Assembly: GCF_039533965.1 (NCBI RefSeq)
Contig: NZ_BAAAUN010000002.1
Location: forward strand, 124,001 to 188,000
Source of the DNA: Microbacterium luteolum
GTDB lineage: Bacteria > Actinomycetota > Actinomycetes > Actinomycetales > Microbacteriaceae
Direction: 5' to 3'
Length of the DNA: 64,000 bases
Shown here: piece after piece, positions 8,283 through 16,037 of the stretch
Layout of the letters: each line of letters begins with the position of its first letter
Position numbering within the stretch: position 1 is the stretch's first letter
Position numbers and translations under genes: made by a program
Notes under the pieces: model-generated
Databases searched by the model: none
Told to the model about the DNA's origin: nothing
The model's input: the letters and a program-made list of their open reading frames with translations, nothing else

Positions 8283-9326
8283 ATGCCGATCGTGAGCCTG
8301 ACGAACGTATCGAAGGCCTACCCTTCGCGGAACCCCGGAGACGGCGAGATCATCGCGGTCGATGACGTGACCCTCGAGATCGAGAAGGGCGACGTGTTCG
8401 GCATCATCGGATACTCCGGTGCCGGCAAGTCGACGCTCGTGCGCCTGATCAATGCGCTGGAGCCGGCCACCGCCGGCAGCATCCTCGTCGACGGGGTCGA
8501 CATCACCTCGCTCAAGGAGAGCGAGCTCCGGCGCATCCGCGGCGGCATCGGCATGATCTTCCAGCAGTTCAACCTCTTCTCCTCGCGCAGCGTCAAGGCG
8601 AACATCGCCTACCCGCTCACGCTCGCCGGGTGGAAGAAGGCCGACATCGAGGCCAGGGTCACCGAGCTGCTGTCGTTCGTCGGGCTGTCCGACAAGGCGA
8701 AGGCCTACCCCGAGCAGCTCTCCGGTGGCCAGAAGCAGCGCGTCGGCATCGCCCGCGCGCTCGCGACGGGGCCTGCGATCCTCCTCGCCGACGAGGCGAC
8801 CAGCGCACTCGACCCGCAGACCACTCACGAGGTGCTCGACCTGCTCAAGCGCGTGAACAAGGAGCAGGGCGTGACGATCGTCGTCATCACCCACGAGATG
8901 GACGTCATCCAGACCATCGCCACGAAGGTCGCCGTGATGGAGCGCGGCCGGGTCATCGAGCAGGGCGACGTGTTCGACGTGTTCTCGGCCCCGCAGAACC
9001 CGGCATCGCAGCGCTTCGTCGGCACCGTCGTCAAGGGCATCCCGTCGCCCGCGGAGCTGGCCGTGCTGCGCGAGCGTCATCAGGGACGCATCGTCACCTT
9101 CTCGTTCCGCGACGGGGACTCGTCGCAGGCGCAGGTGTTCCTGGACCTCGCGAACGCGGGCCTCGACTTCGAGCTCGTCTTCGGCGGCATCAACGACATC
9201 CGCGGGCGGGCCTTCGGACATCTCACGCTCGCGATCCGGGGGGACGGCGCGGCGATCGACCGCGCGCTGGCCGGGATCGGCGAACGCGTCGAAGTCACCG
9301 AGATCGCCGGAGAGGAGGCACGCTGA
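8283..9326 (+). CDS. metN: methionine ABC transporter ATP-binding protein MetN
   Basis: 347 residues. ABC domain: Walker A GYSGAGKST, signature LSGGQKQRVGIARAL, Walker B ILLADEATSALDP, His switch VVITHEMD. The C-terminal ~80 residues form the NIL regulatory domain (RIVTFSFRDG start), which in MetN binds methionine and inhibits transport when the cell is replete. ATG 8283 follows GGAGAAG. The stop overlaps the start of metI as ATGA, so the two are translationally coupled. Confidence 0.95.
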   Translation: MPIVSLTNVSKAYPSRNPGDGEIIAVDDVTLEIEKGDVFGIIGYSGAGKSTLVRLINALEPATAGSILVDGVDITSLKESELRRIRGGIGMIFQQFNLFSSRSVKANIAYPLTLAGWKKADIEARVTELLSFVGLSDKAKAYPEQLSGGQKQRVGIARALATGPAILLADEATSALDPQTTHEVLDLLKRVNKEQGVTIVVITHEMDVIQTIATKVAVMERGRVIEQGDVFDVFSAPQNPASQRFVGTVVKGIPSPAELAVLRERHQGRIVTFSFRDGDSSQAQVFLDLANAGLDFELVFGGINDIRGRAFGHLTLAIRGDGAAIDRALAGIGERVEVTEIAGEEAR

Positions 9327-9985
9327 TGGATCGTCTGATCGAACTCGGGCCGGAGTTCTGGCAAGCGGCCCTCGAGACCCTCTACATGACCTCGTTCGCG
9401 CTCGTCCTCGGCGGTGTGCTGGGCCTCGTCATCGGCATCATCCTCTACGTGACGCGACCGGGAGGGCTCGTGCAGAACGCGTTCGTCTCGACGATCGCGA
9501 ACCTCGCCGTCAACTTCTTCCGTCCTATTCCGTTCGTGATCTTCATGGCCGTGGCGCAGCCGTTCGCCCGCGCGGTCGTCGGCGTCGGCATCGGCACCAC
9601 GGCCGGCGCCTTCATCATCGGCCTCGCCGCGGCCTTCGCGATCGGCCGCATCGTCGAGCAGCACCTGGTCTCGGTCTCGCCCGGTGTGATCGAGGCTGCA
9701 CGATCGATGGGCGCCGGGCCCTGGCGCATCCTCTTCACGGTCGCGATCCCCGAGTCGCTCGGGCCGCTCATCCTCGGCTACACGTTCATCGTCGTGGCAC
9801 TCATCGACATGACCGCGATGGCCGGCCTCATCGGCGGCGGCGGTCTCGGCGCGTTCGCGCAGATCTACGGCTTCCGGCAGTTCGAGCCGGTCGTGATGTG
9901 GGCCGCGATCGTGCTGATCGTCGTGTTCGTGCACTTCGTGCAGCTGCTCGGCACGAAGCTCGCGCGCAAGATCATGCGCCGCTGA
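9326..9985 (+). CDS. metI: methionine ABC transporter permease MetI
   Basis: 219-residue inner-membrane permease with five or so hydrophobic segments and the EAA loop EAARSMGAGPWRILFTVAIPE that docks on MetN. Length is typical of MetI. The start ATG 9326 shares bases with the metN stop. Its 3' end overlaps the convergent pseudouridine synthase gene by 14 bases, leaving no room for a separate terminator. Confidence 0.94.
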   Translation: MDRLIELGPEFWQAALETLYMTSFALVLGGVLGLVIGIILYVTRPGGLVQNAFVSTIANLAVNFFRPIPFVIFMAVAQPFARAVVGVGIGTTAGAFIIGLAAAFAIGRIVEQHLVSVSPGVIEAARSMGAGPWRILFTVAIPESLGPLILGYTFIVVALIDMTAMAGLIGGGGLGAFAQIYGFRQFEPVVMWAAIVLIVVFVHFVQLLGTKLARKIMRR

Positions 9986-10901
9986 CGGGTGCCTCTGCCA
10001 GCACCCGCCGGGTGGTGAACACGCGATCCTCGCCGCTCAGCGGATCGACGAATCGCAGTTCGCGCGCGAGCAGCTGGAGCGGTCGCGCGTAGTCGTCCGG
10101 CCCATCATCGAGCAGCTCCGGGTAGAACCGGTCGTTCAGGATGCCGAGGCCGACGGCGGCGAGATGCACGCGCAGCTGGTGCATCTTGCCGCTGTGAGGT
10201 CGCAGCAGGGTGTGCACGACCCGTTCATCGGCGTCGATCACCTCGATCAGGGTCTCGGCGTTCGGTTCGCGCTCGTCGTCGACCTCGACGCGCACCTGGG
10301 CGCGCAGCTTCTCGATGTGATTGCGGTAGACGAGCGGGAAGCGGGTCTGGTCCCACTCCGCCGGCCGAGCGGACACGGCCTCGTACACCTTCTGCACCTG
10401 CCGCTTCTCGAACAGCAGCTGGTAGGCGCCGCGCGTCGCCGGGCGCGCCGCGAACATCAGCAGTCCGGCCGTCGCGCGGTCCAGGCGGTGGATCGGCGCG
10501 AGGTCGGGATTCCCGAGACGGTTGCGCAGCCGCACCAGGGCGGAGTTCTGCAGGAACTTCCCGCCCGGAGTCGTCGGCAGGAAGTGCGGCTTGTCGACCA
10601 CCACGAGGTGATCGTCCTGGTGCAGGATCTCCTCGGTGAACGGGATCGCCTGCTCCGTCGGCGGCTCGCGGTAGTACCAGACGAACTCCACGGAGCCGAG
10701 TGGGGCGTCGCGCGCCACCGCCGACCCGTCGCTCGCCACGATGTCGCCCTTGTCGAACCGATGCAGCAGCAGTTCGGGATCGAGATGGAAGAAGCGCTCC
10801 ACCATGTACGCCGAGACCGTCGGCCACGGTCCGCGCAGCGGCACGTGGAGCCGCGTCGCGCCCACGCCGTCGCGCATGGGGAGGGGAGAGGGCATGCCCA
10901 T
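9972..10901 (-). CDS. RluA-family RNA pseudouridine synthase
   Basis: 309 residues. The catalytic motif HRLDRATAGLLMF (Asp attacks uridine C6) is present, preceded by LVVVDKPHFLPTTPGG and followed by MHQLRVHLA, both usual RluA-family blocks. Predicted to convert uridine to pseudouridine in rRNA or tRNA; the exact site is not deducible. An N-terminal ~80-residue region precedes the synthase domain. Start: ATG at 10901 overlaps the MarR stop as TGATG; ATGs at 10895 and 10876 are alternatives and none has a clear ribosome binding site, so coupling to the MarR gene is likely. Overlaps the end of metI by 14 bases. Confidence 0.88.
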   Translation of the reverse strand: MGMPSPLPMRDGVGATRLHVPLRGPWPTVSAYMVERFFHLDPELLLHRFDKGDIVASDGSAVARDAPLGSVEFVWYYREPPTEQAIPFTEEILHQDDHLVVVDKPHFLPTTPGGKFLQNSALVRLRNRLGNPDLAPIHRLDRATAGLLMFAARPATRGAYQLLFEKRQVQKVYEAVSARPAEWDQTRFPLVYRNHIEKLRAQVRVEVDDEREPNAETLIEVIDADERVVHTLLRPHSGKMHQLRVHLAAVGLGILNDRFYPELLDDGPDDYARPLQLLARELRFVDPLSGEDRVFTTRRVLAEAPVSGA

Positions 10902-11392
10902 CAGTCGAAGCTGAGGCTGAGCTTGCGCAGCAACGCAGCCAGGCGATCGCGGTCGCCCCGCGAGAGGGCGCGGAGCAGCTCGGCCTCGACGTCGACGAGG
11001 CGCGTGATCGCGGCATCCACCCGCGTGCGGCCGTCTTCGGTGAGAGTGACGAGCACGCTGCGCCCATCGCCGGGATCGGCTTCGCGGTGCACCAGGCGAC
11101 GTGCGACGAGACGGTCGATGCGGTTCGTCATGGTGCCGCTCGACACCAGTGTCTGCTGGAGCAGCTGCTTGGGGGAGAGCTGGAACGGCGTTCCCGCTCG
11201 CCGCAGCGCGGAGAGCACGTCCCACTCCCACGGCTCCAGGTCGCTGCGACGGAAGACGTCGCGGCGGGCGCGGTCCAGGTGCCGGGAGAGACGGTCCATC
11301 CGGGACAGCACCTCGAGCGGGGAGAAGTCGAGGTCGGGTCGCTGCGTGTTCCACGCACCGACGATCCGATCGACCTCATCCTCTTCGCTCAT
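10901..11392 (-). CDS. MarR-family transcriptional regulator
   Basis: 163 residues with a winged helix-turn-helix in the middle (LEPWEWDVLSALRRAG, then FQLSPKQLLQQTLVSSGTMTNRIDRL recognition helix, then the wing DPGDGRSVLVTLTEDG). MarR proteins are dimeric repressors released by small ligands. The gene is upstream of and coupled to the pseudouridine synthase, and 7 bases from the GNAT gene stop. A GATAAT box (11399-11404) ends 6 bases before ATG 11392, suggesting a leaderless promoter of its own. Targets are unknown. Confidence 0.9.
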   Translation of the reverse strand: MSEEDEVDRIVGAWNTQRPDLDFSPLEVLSRMDRLSRHLDRARRDVFRRSDLEPWEWDVLSALRRAGTPFQLSPKQLLQQTLVSSGTMTNRIDRLVARRLVHREADPGDGRSVLVTLTEDGRTRVDAAITRLVDVEAELLRALSRGDRDRLAALLRKLSLSFD

Positions 11393-11398
11393 CCGCTC

Positions 11399-11404
11399 AT
11401 TATC
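11399..11404 (-). promoter_or_regulatory. -10 box of a leaderless promoter (MarR gene)
   Basis: GATAAT on the minus strand, 6 bases before the MarR start; it differs from TATAAT in one base. It overlaps the last codon of the GNAT gene. Confidence 0.4.
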
Positions 11405-11897
11405 CCGTGCGGACCTCCGATGCGACGGACGCCGCCGGCAGAGCGAGCGTCATGAAGGTGCTGAGCGGATCGGGACGATAGCTCCCGAACGGCGGGCACT
11501 CGACGAATCCGGCGCCGGCGTAGAGCGTGCGGGCCGGGAGGAAGAACTCCATGCTGCCGGTCTCCAGCGAGATCCGGCGGATGCCGCGAGCCGTGGCATC
11601 CGCGATCAGGAAGGCGAGCATGGCCCGCCCGAGGCCCTTGCCGCGCACGTCCGGATCCGTGCGCATCGATTTGAGCTCCTCGTGCTCGTCGTCGAGCGCG
11701 GCGAGTGCGCCGGTGGCGACCGGCCGCCCGTCGTCGAACGACGCGAAGAGGCGCACACCGGGGACGAGGAGGCGGTCGAACGGCAGCGCGTGCCGGCTCT
11801 CCGCCGGTGCCGTGTCCGCCATGTCGGCGTGATGGGCGTCGAGGAAGGCGGCGAGAGCCGGGGTCGCGGTCTCGACCCGTGCGATGACGATGCTCAT
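11400..11897 (-). CDS. GNAT-family N-acetyltransferase
   Basis: 165 residues. The acetyl-CoA loop RTDPDVRGKGLGRAML and the following GIRRISLETG strand are typical GNAT motifs; the C-terminus has YAGAGFVEC. It transfers an acetyl group to an amine, substrate unknown. A GATGCT box ends 6 bases before ATG 11897, weakly suggesting a leaderless start. Ends 7 bases before the MarR gene, so the three genes GNAT, MarR and pseudouridine synthase may be one transcript. Confidence 0.87.
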   Translation of the reverse strand: MSIVIARVETATPALAAFLDAHHADMADTAPAESRHALPFDRLLVPGVRLFASFDDGRPVATGALAALDDEHEELKSMRTDPDVRGKGLGRAMLAFLIADATARGIRRISLETGSMEFFLPARTLYAGAGFVECPPFGSYRPDPLSTFMTLALPAASVASEVRTG

Positions 11898-12007
11898 CCC
11901 GTCAGCATCCCAAACGCGTGTTTCCGTCGTATCACGGCGCCCACGTCAGCGGAAGACGAGCCGGGACATGGCAGACTTGACCGGTGGCGTCCTCGCGGGC
12001 GGCGCGG

Positions 12008-12079
12008 TCCGCCGTGGTGTAATGGCAGCACGACAGCCTTTGGAGCTGTTAGGTCTAGGTTCGAGTCCTGGCGGCGGAG
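12008..12079 (+). tRNA. tRNA-Gln (anticodon TTG)
   Basis: A full cloverleaf can be drawn. Acceptor arm TCCGCCG pairs with CGGCGGA (12072-12078), discriminator G at 12079. Anticodon stem ACAGC/GCTGT with loop CTTTGGA, giving anticodon TTG (Gln). T-loop TTCGAGT. CCA is not encoded: the next bases are CATG. The glmU start codon begins at 12081, one base after the mature tRNA 3' end. Confidence 0.95.
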
Positions 12080-12080
12080 C

Positions 12081-13508
12081 ATGACAGGTAACCTCGCGAT
12101 CATCATCCTCGCCGCAGGCCAGGGCACGCGCATGAAGTCGCGCCTCCCCAAGGTGCTGCACCCCATCGGCGGACGCCCGCTGGTCGGGCACGTCCTGACC
12201 ACTGCTGCACGGCTGGAGGCGCAGCACATCGAAGTCGTCGTGCGTCACGAACGCGACCAGGTCGTCGCGGCGCTCACCGCCGACTACCCGGACGCCGTGT
12301 TCATCGACCAGGACGACGTCCCCGGCACCGGACGCGCGGTGCAGGTCGCGATCGACGCCCTGCCCGGCGACTTCGACGGAGACGTGCTCGTGCTCTCCGG
12401 CGACGTCCCGCTGCTCGAGGTCGAGACCCTGCGCGGGCTCATCGACGGGCACCGTGCCGCCGCCGCTGCGGCCACCCTCCTCAGCGCGCGCCTCGACGAT
12501 CCCACCGGCTACGGTCGCGTCATCCGCGACGCCGCGGGCACCGTGCAGCGCATCGTCGAGCAGAAGGACGCCACGGCCGACGAAGCGGCCGTGACCGAGA
12601 TCAACGCCGGCGTCTACGTCTTCCGGGCGCCCGAGCTGCGCACCTACCTCGCGCAGGTCGGCCAGGACAACGCCCAGGGCGAGATGTACCTCACCACCGT
12701 GATCGAGCTGCTCCGCGCCGCCGACCAGCGCGTCGCGGCCGAGATCGCCGTCGACACGGCCTCGACCTTCGGAATCAACGACCGCATCCAGCTCGCCGAA
12801 GCCGGCCGCGTGCTCAACGACCGCATCGTCCGCCGCTGGCAGCGCGAAGGCGTCACCGTGATCGATCCGGCGACCACCTGGATCGACGACGACGCGAACC
12901 TGTCGCCCGACGTCACGATCCTCCCGAACACCCACATCCTGCGTGCCACCGTCATCGCGCCGGGCGCCATCATCGGCCCCGACACGACGCTCGTCGACTG
13001 CGAGGTGGGGGAGAACGCGATCGTCCGCCGCACCGACGCGACGCTCGCCGTGATCGGAGCCGAAGCCACCGTCGGCCCGTTCTCGTTCCTCCGCCCCGGC
13101 ACGGTCCTCGGCGCGAAGGGCAAGATCGGCGCCTACGTCGAGACCAAGAACGCCGAGATCGGCGAAGGCAGCAAGGTGCCGCACCTCTCCTACGTCGGCG
13201 ACGCGACGATCGGACGCGGCGTCAACCTCGGCGCGAGCACGATCACCGCCAACTACGACGACGTGAACAAGCACCGCACCGAGATCGGCGATGAGGTGCA
13301 CACCGGGTCTCACACGGTGCTCGTCGCGCCCGTTAGGCTGGGAGCAGGTGCGAAGACCGCCGCAGGCGCCGTCGTCCGCAAGGATGTCCCCGCCGGTGCG
13401 CTGGCCATGAGCGTCGCCCCTCAGCGCAACGTCGAGGGGTGGGTCGAGAAGAACAGAGCAGGCACGGGTGCGGCGGATGCTGCATCCCGGGAGAATTCGG
13501 CGGAATAG
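12081..13508 (+). CDS. glmU: bifunctional UDP-N-acetylglucosamine pyrophosphorylase / glucosamine-1-phosphate acetyltransferase
   Basis: 475 residues, normal for GlmU. The N-terminal nucleotidyltransferase has LAAGQGTRMKSRLPKVLHPI and the C-terminal half is a left-handed beta helix of hexapeptide repeats (GPFSFLRPGT, AYVETKN, SYVGDATIG, NYDDVNKH). It makes UDP-GlcNAc for peptidoglycan. Start ATG 12081 is set by the conserved N-terminus and lies one base behind the tRNA-Gln, so no ribosome binding site can exist outside the tRNA. After 3' tRNA processing the mRNA would be almost leaderless. prs follows after 6 bases. Confidence 0.97.
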   Translation: MTGNLAIIILAAGQGTRMKSRLPKVLHPIGGRPLVGHVLTTAARLEAQHIEVVVRHERDQVVAALTADYPDAVFIDQDDVPGTGRAVQVAIDALPGDFDGDVLVLSGDVPLLEVETLRGLIDGHRAAAAAATLLSARLDDPTGYGRVIRDAAGTVQRIVEQKDATADEAAVTEINAGVYVFRAPELRTYLAQVGQDNAQGEMYLTTVIELLRAADQRVAAEIAVDTASTFGINDRIQLAEAGRVLNDRIVRRWQREGVTVIDPATTWIDDDANLSPDVTILPNTHILRATVIAPGAIIGPDTTLVDCEVGENAIVRRTDATLAVIGAEATVGPFSFLRPGTVLGAKGKIGAYVETKNAEIGEGSKVPHLSYVGDATIGRGVNLGASTITANYDDVNKHRTEIGDEVHTGSHTVLVAPVRLGAGAKTAAGAVVRKDVPAGALAMSVAPQRNVEGWVEKNRAGTGAADAASRENSAE

Positions 13509-13514
13509 GCGGAC

Positions 13515-14549
13515 ATGGCGCGCAAGAAGAAGATCGTCGATCTGGATCGCGACAACGGCGTGGCCCCCGGCCTCGTCGCCAAGACCAAGAAGCGCCTGGT
13601 CATCGCCGGGGGGCGTTCCCATCCCGCGCTGACCGCGGCCGTCGCGGAGGCGCTCGGCACCGAGATCGCGCCGACCGAGCACCGCACGTTCGCCTCGGGT
13701 GAGATCTACGCCCGCTTCGAGGTGTCGATCCGCGGCTGCGACCTCTTCCTCTTCCAGACGTTCGGCGAACCGGTCAACGAGTGGCTCATGGAGACGCTCA
13801 TCATGATCGACGCCGCCAAGCGCGCATCGGCCAAGCGCATCACGGTCGTCGCGCCGTACTATCCGTATTCGCGTCAGGACAAGAAGGGCCGTGGTCGCGA
13901 GCCGATCAGCGCCCGACTTGTCGCCGATCTGCTCAAGACCGCCGGCGCCGACCGCGTGATGAGCGTCGACCTGCACGCCGCGCAGATCCAGGGCTTCTTC
14001 GACGGACCCGTCGACCACCTGTTCGCGAAGCCGGTGCTGCTCGATCACTTCCAGCGCACCCTCAGCCCCGAGGATCGCGAGATCCTCACCGTCGTCTCGC
14101 CGGACATGGGCCGCGTGCGCGTCGCCGACACCTGGTCCGACAGCCTCGGCGCTCCGCTGGCCATCATCCACAAGCGCCGCGACCCGAAGGTGGCCAACCA
14201 GGTCTCCGTGCACGAGATCGTCGGAACCGTCGAAGGACGCACCTGTCTGCTGGTCGACGACATGATCGACACGGGCGGCACGATCGTCAAGGCCGCTCAG
14301 GCGCTGAAGGCAGCCGGCGCGCATCGCGTGATCGTCGCGGCCACGCACGCGATCTTCAGCGACCCGGCCAACGAGCGCCTGCAGGACCCGTCGATCGACG
14401 AGGTCGTCGTCACCGACACGATCCCGCTCACCGAATCGCGGCGCTGGGACCGGCTCACGATCCTGCCGATCGCCCCGCTGCTCGCCCGCGCGGTGCACGA
14501 GGTCTTCGAGGACGGCTCGGTCACGAGCATGTTCGGCGGCGACGCGTAA
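13515..14549 (+). CDS. prs: ribose-phosphate pyrophosphokinase (PRPP synthase)
   Basis: 344 residues. Makes PRPP from ribose-5-phosphate and ATP for nucleotide, His and Trp synthesis. Motifs: YYPYSRQDKKGRGREPIS (flexible loop), DLHAAQIQGFF, VVSPDMGRVRVAD and the PRPP loop LLVDDMIDTGGT. About 20-25 residues longer than most orthologues because of a Lys-rich N-terminal extension (MARKKKIVDLDRDNG); an internal start cannot be excluded, but ATG 13515 is closest to glmU. Operon glmU-prs is common in actinobacteria. Confidence 0.96.
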   Translation: MARKKKIVDLDRDNGVAPGLVAKTKKRLVIAGGRSHPALTAAVAEALGTEIAPTEHRTFASGEIYARFEVSIRGCDLFLFQTFGEPVNEWLMETLIMIDAAKRASAKRITVVAPYYPYSRQDKKGRGREPISARLVADLLKTAGADRVMSVDLHAAQIQGFFDGPVDHLFAKPVLLDHFQRTLSPEDREILTVVSPDMGRVRVADTWSDSLGAPLAIIHKRRDPKVANQVSVHEIVGTVEGRTCLLVDDMIDTGGTIVKAAQALKAAGAHRVIVAATHAIFSDPANERLQDPSIDEVVVTDTIPLTESRRWDRLTILPIAPLLARAVHEVFEDGSVTSMFGGDA

Positions 14550-14641
14550 TGCAGGGGAATGGCACAGCCCGCGCATAGACGGAGTGCCTACGGTCGATTC
14601 AGCGGCATACAGTCGCGAGACACCGAGCCGGGAGGACCAGC

Positions 14642-15118
14642 ATGATCCGCACGACCGTACCGACCTCTGTCCACAAGGGAGCCGCCCTCATCGGCGTCGC
14701 AGGACTCCTCGTCCTCGCCGGCTGCTCCAGCACCCCTGAAGCGAAAGAACCGACCAACGGCGCCGACACCGGCACCGACAGCGCTTCCACCGAAGCGCCG
14801 AGCGGCGGCGACACCGCAGGCGCCTACACCGATGGCACCTACACCGCCGACGGCTCGTACCAGACGCCCGAGACGGTCGAGAAGATCTCCGTGACGCTGA
14901 CCCTCGCCGACGGCGTCGTGACCGACGTCGAGGTGACCGGCGATCCGCAGGCTCCCGAGACCGAGGAGTACCAGGGCCAGTTCATCGCCGGCATCGCCGA
15001 TGTCGTCGAGGGCAAGTCGATCGACGAGCTGAACGTCAGCCGCGTCGCAGGATCCTCGCTCACCAGCGGTGGCTTCAACGACGCCGTCGAGTCGATCAAG
15101 GAGCAGGCGGCCGCCTAG
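14642..15118 (+). CDS. FMN-binding domain lipoprotein (flavinylation substrate)
   Basis: 158 residues. Signal peptide with lipobox LAGC, lipidated Cys28, then a Thr/Ser/Gly-rich linker of ~40 residues and an FMN-binding domain (GTYTADGSYQTPETVEKISVTL...). The C-terminal AGSSLTS (136-142) lies where the family carries its covalent FMN attachment motif S/T-G-A-T; here it reads G-S-S, so the modified residue may be Ser139 or Thr141. Start ATG 14642 follows GGGAGGACC. The next genes encode ApbE and a membrane reductase, so it is probably the terminal extracytosolic FMN carrier of this module. Confidence 0.85.
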   Translation: MIRTTVPTSVHKGAALIGVAGLLVLAGCSSTPEAKEPTNGADTGTDSASTEAPSGGDTAGAYTDGTYTADGSYQTPETVEKISVTLTLADGVVTDVEVTGDPQAPETEEYQGQFIAGIADVVEGKSIDELNVSRVAGSSLTSGGFNDAVESIKEQAAA

Positions 15119-15135
15119 GCGCCTGCGGCCTCGTC

Positions 15136-16023
15136 ATGGCGACCTGGCGATTCGACGCGATCGGCACCCGCTGGGAGATCGAGACGGCGGCCGAGCTGGA
15201 CGAAAGCGATCGCGTGGCCGTCACCGATGAGATCGGGCGCTTCGATCGCGAGTGGTCGCGTTTCCGCGCCGACTCCGACGTCACCCGGCTCGGTCGCGCG
15301 GGCGGAACGCTCGTCTCGACCGACGCCGGGGTGATGCTCGATGCGTACCGAGACCTCACCACCGCGACGGACGGGGCGGTGAACCCGCTGGTGGCGGACA
15401 GCCTCGCCGCCCTCGGTTACGACGCGGACTACACGCTCGTCGCGGGTGAGCCGGTGCGGGCGCCCGCCGCCTGGGTGGAGCGCGTGTCGTGGACGGACGC
15501 CGCCGCGACGGCATCCGGTCCCTCGCTCCTCGACATCGGCGCGCTCGGCAAGGGACGGCTGGTCGACCTGGTCATGGACGTGCTCGCGGAGACGCCGGGC
15601 GACCTCGTGGTCGACGCCGGGGGAGACATGCGCGTGCGCGGCGCGGCCGTTCGCGTGGGGCTCGAGCATCCGTACGACCCTGCCAAGGCCATCGGCGTCG
15701 TCGAGCTGCGCGATCAGGCGCTGTGCGCGTCCGCCGTCAACAGACGTGCCTGGGGTGACGGCCTGCACCACGTCCTCGACGCGCGTACCGGCATCCCGGT
15801 GCGCACATGGGCGGCGACCTGGGCGCTCGCGCCGGACGCGATGAGAGCGGATGCCGTGGCGACCGCCCTCTTCTTCGACGGCGGCCCGGCGCTCGCGGAG
15901 CGGTGGGGTGTCGAATGGGTGCGGATGGCGACCGACGGCCGGATCCAGCGATCGCCCGGGTGTCCGGCCGAGGTCTTCGTCGCCGGGAGCGGGCACGCCG
16001 TACGTCCCGCCGTTCAGAACTAG
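15136..16023 (+). CDS. apbE: FAD:protein FMN transferase ApbE
   Basis: 295 residues. Attaches FMN from FAD to Ser/Thr of FMN-binding domains via a phosphoester bond. Family motifs: DIGALGKGRLVDLV, GGDMRVRG and HHVLDARTG near residue 215. Odd: the protein begins MATWRFDAIGTRWEI and shows no signal peptide or lipobox, although its presumed substrate, the preceding lipoprotein, is exported. No in-frame upstream start gives one. Either flavinylation happens before export or the enzyme leaves by another route. 17 bases after the lipoprotein stop and 14 before the reductase. Confidence 0.92.
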   Translation: MATWRFDAIGTRWEIETAAELDESDRVAVTDEIGRFDREWSRFRADSDVTRLGRAGGTLVSTDAGVMLDAYRDLTTATDGAVNPLVADSLAALGYDADYTLVAGEPVRAPAAWVERVSWTDAAATASGPSLLDIGALGKGRLVDLVMDVLAETPGDLVVDAGGDMRVRGAAVRVGLEHPYDPAKAIGVVELRDQALCASAVNRRAWGDGLHHVLDARTGIPVRTWAATWALAPDAMRADAVATALFFDGGPALAERWGVEWVRMATDGRIQRSPGCPAEVFVAGSGHAVRPAVQN

Positions 16024-16037
16024 GGAAGAGTGGAACA

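Noticed and set aside
10164..12080. In-frame extension of glmU back over the tRNA and three minus-strand genes
   Set aside because: The conserved GlmU N-terminus begins at 12081; the extension is low-complexity and crosses a tRNA gene.
11946..14576. Long minus-strand frame opposite glmU and prs
   Set aside because: No recognisable motif and antisense to two textbook housekeeping genes.
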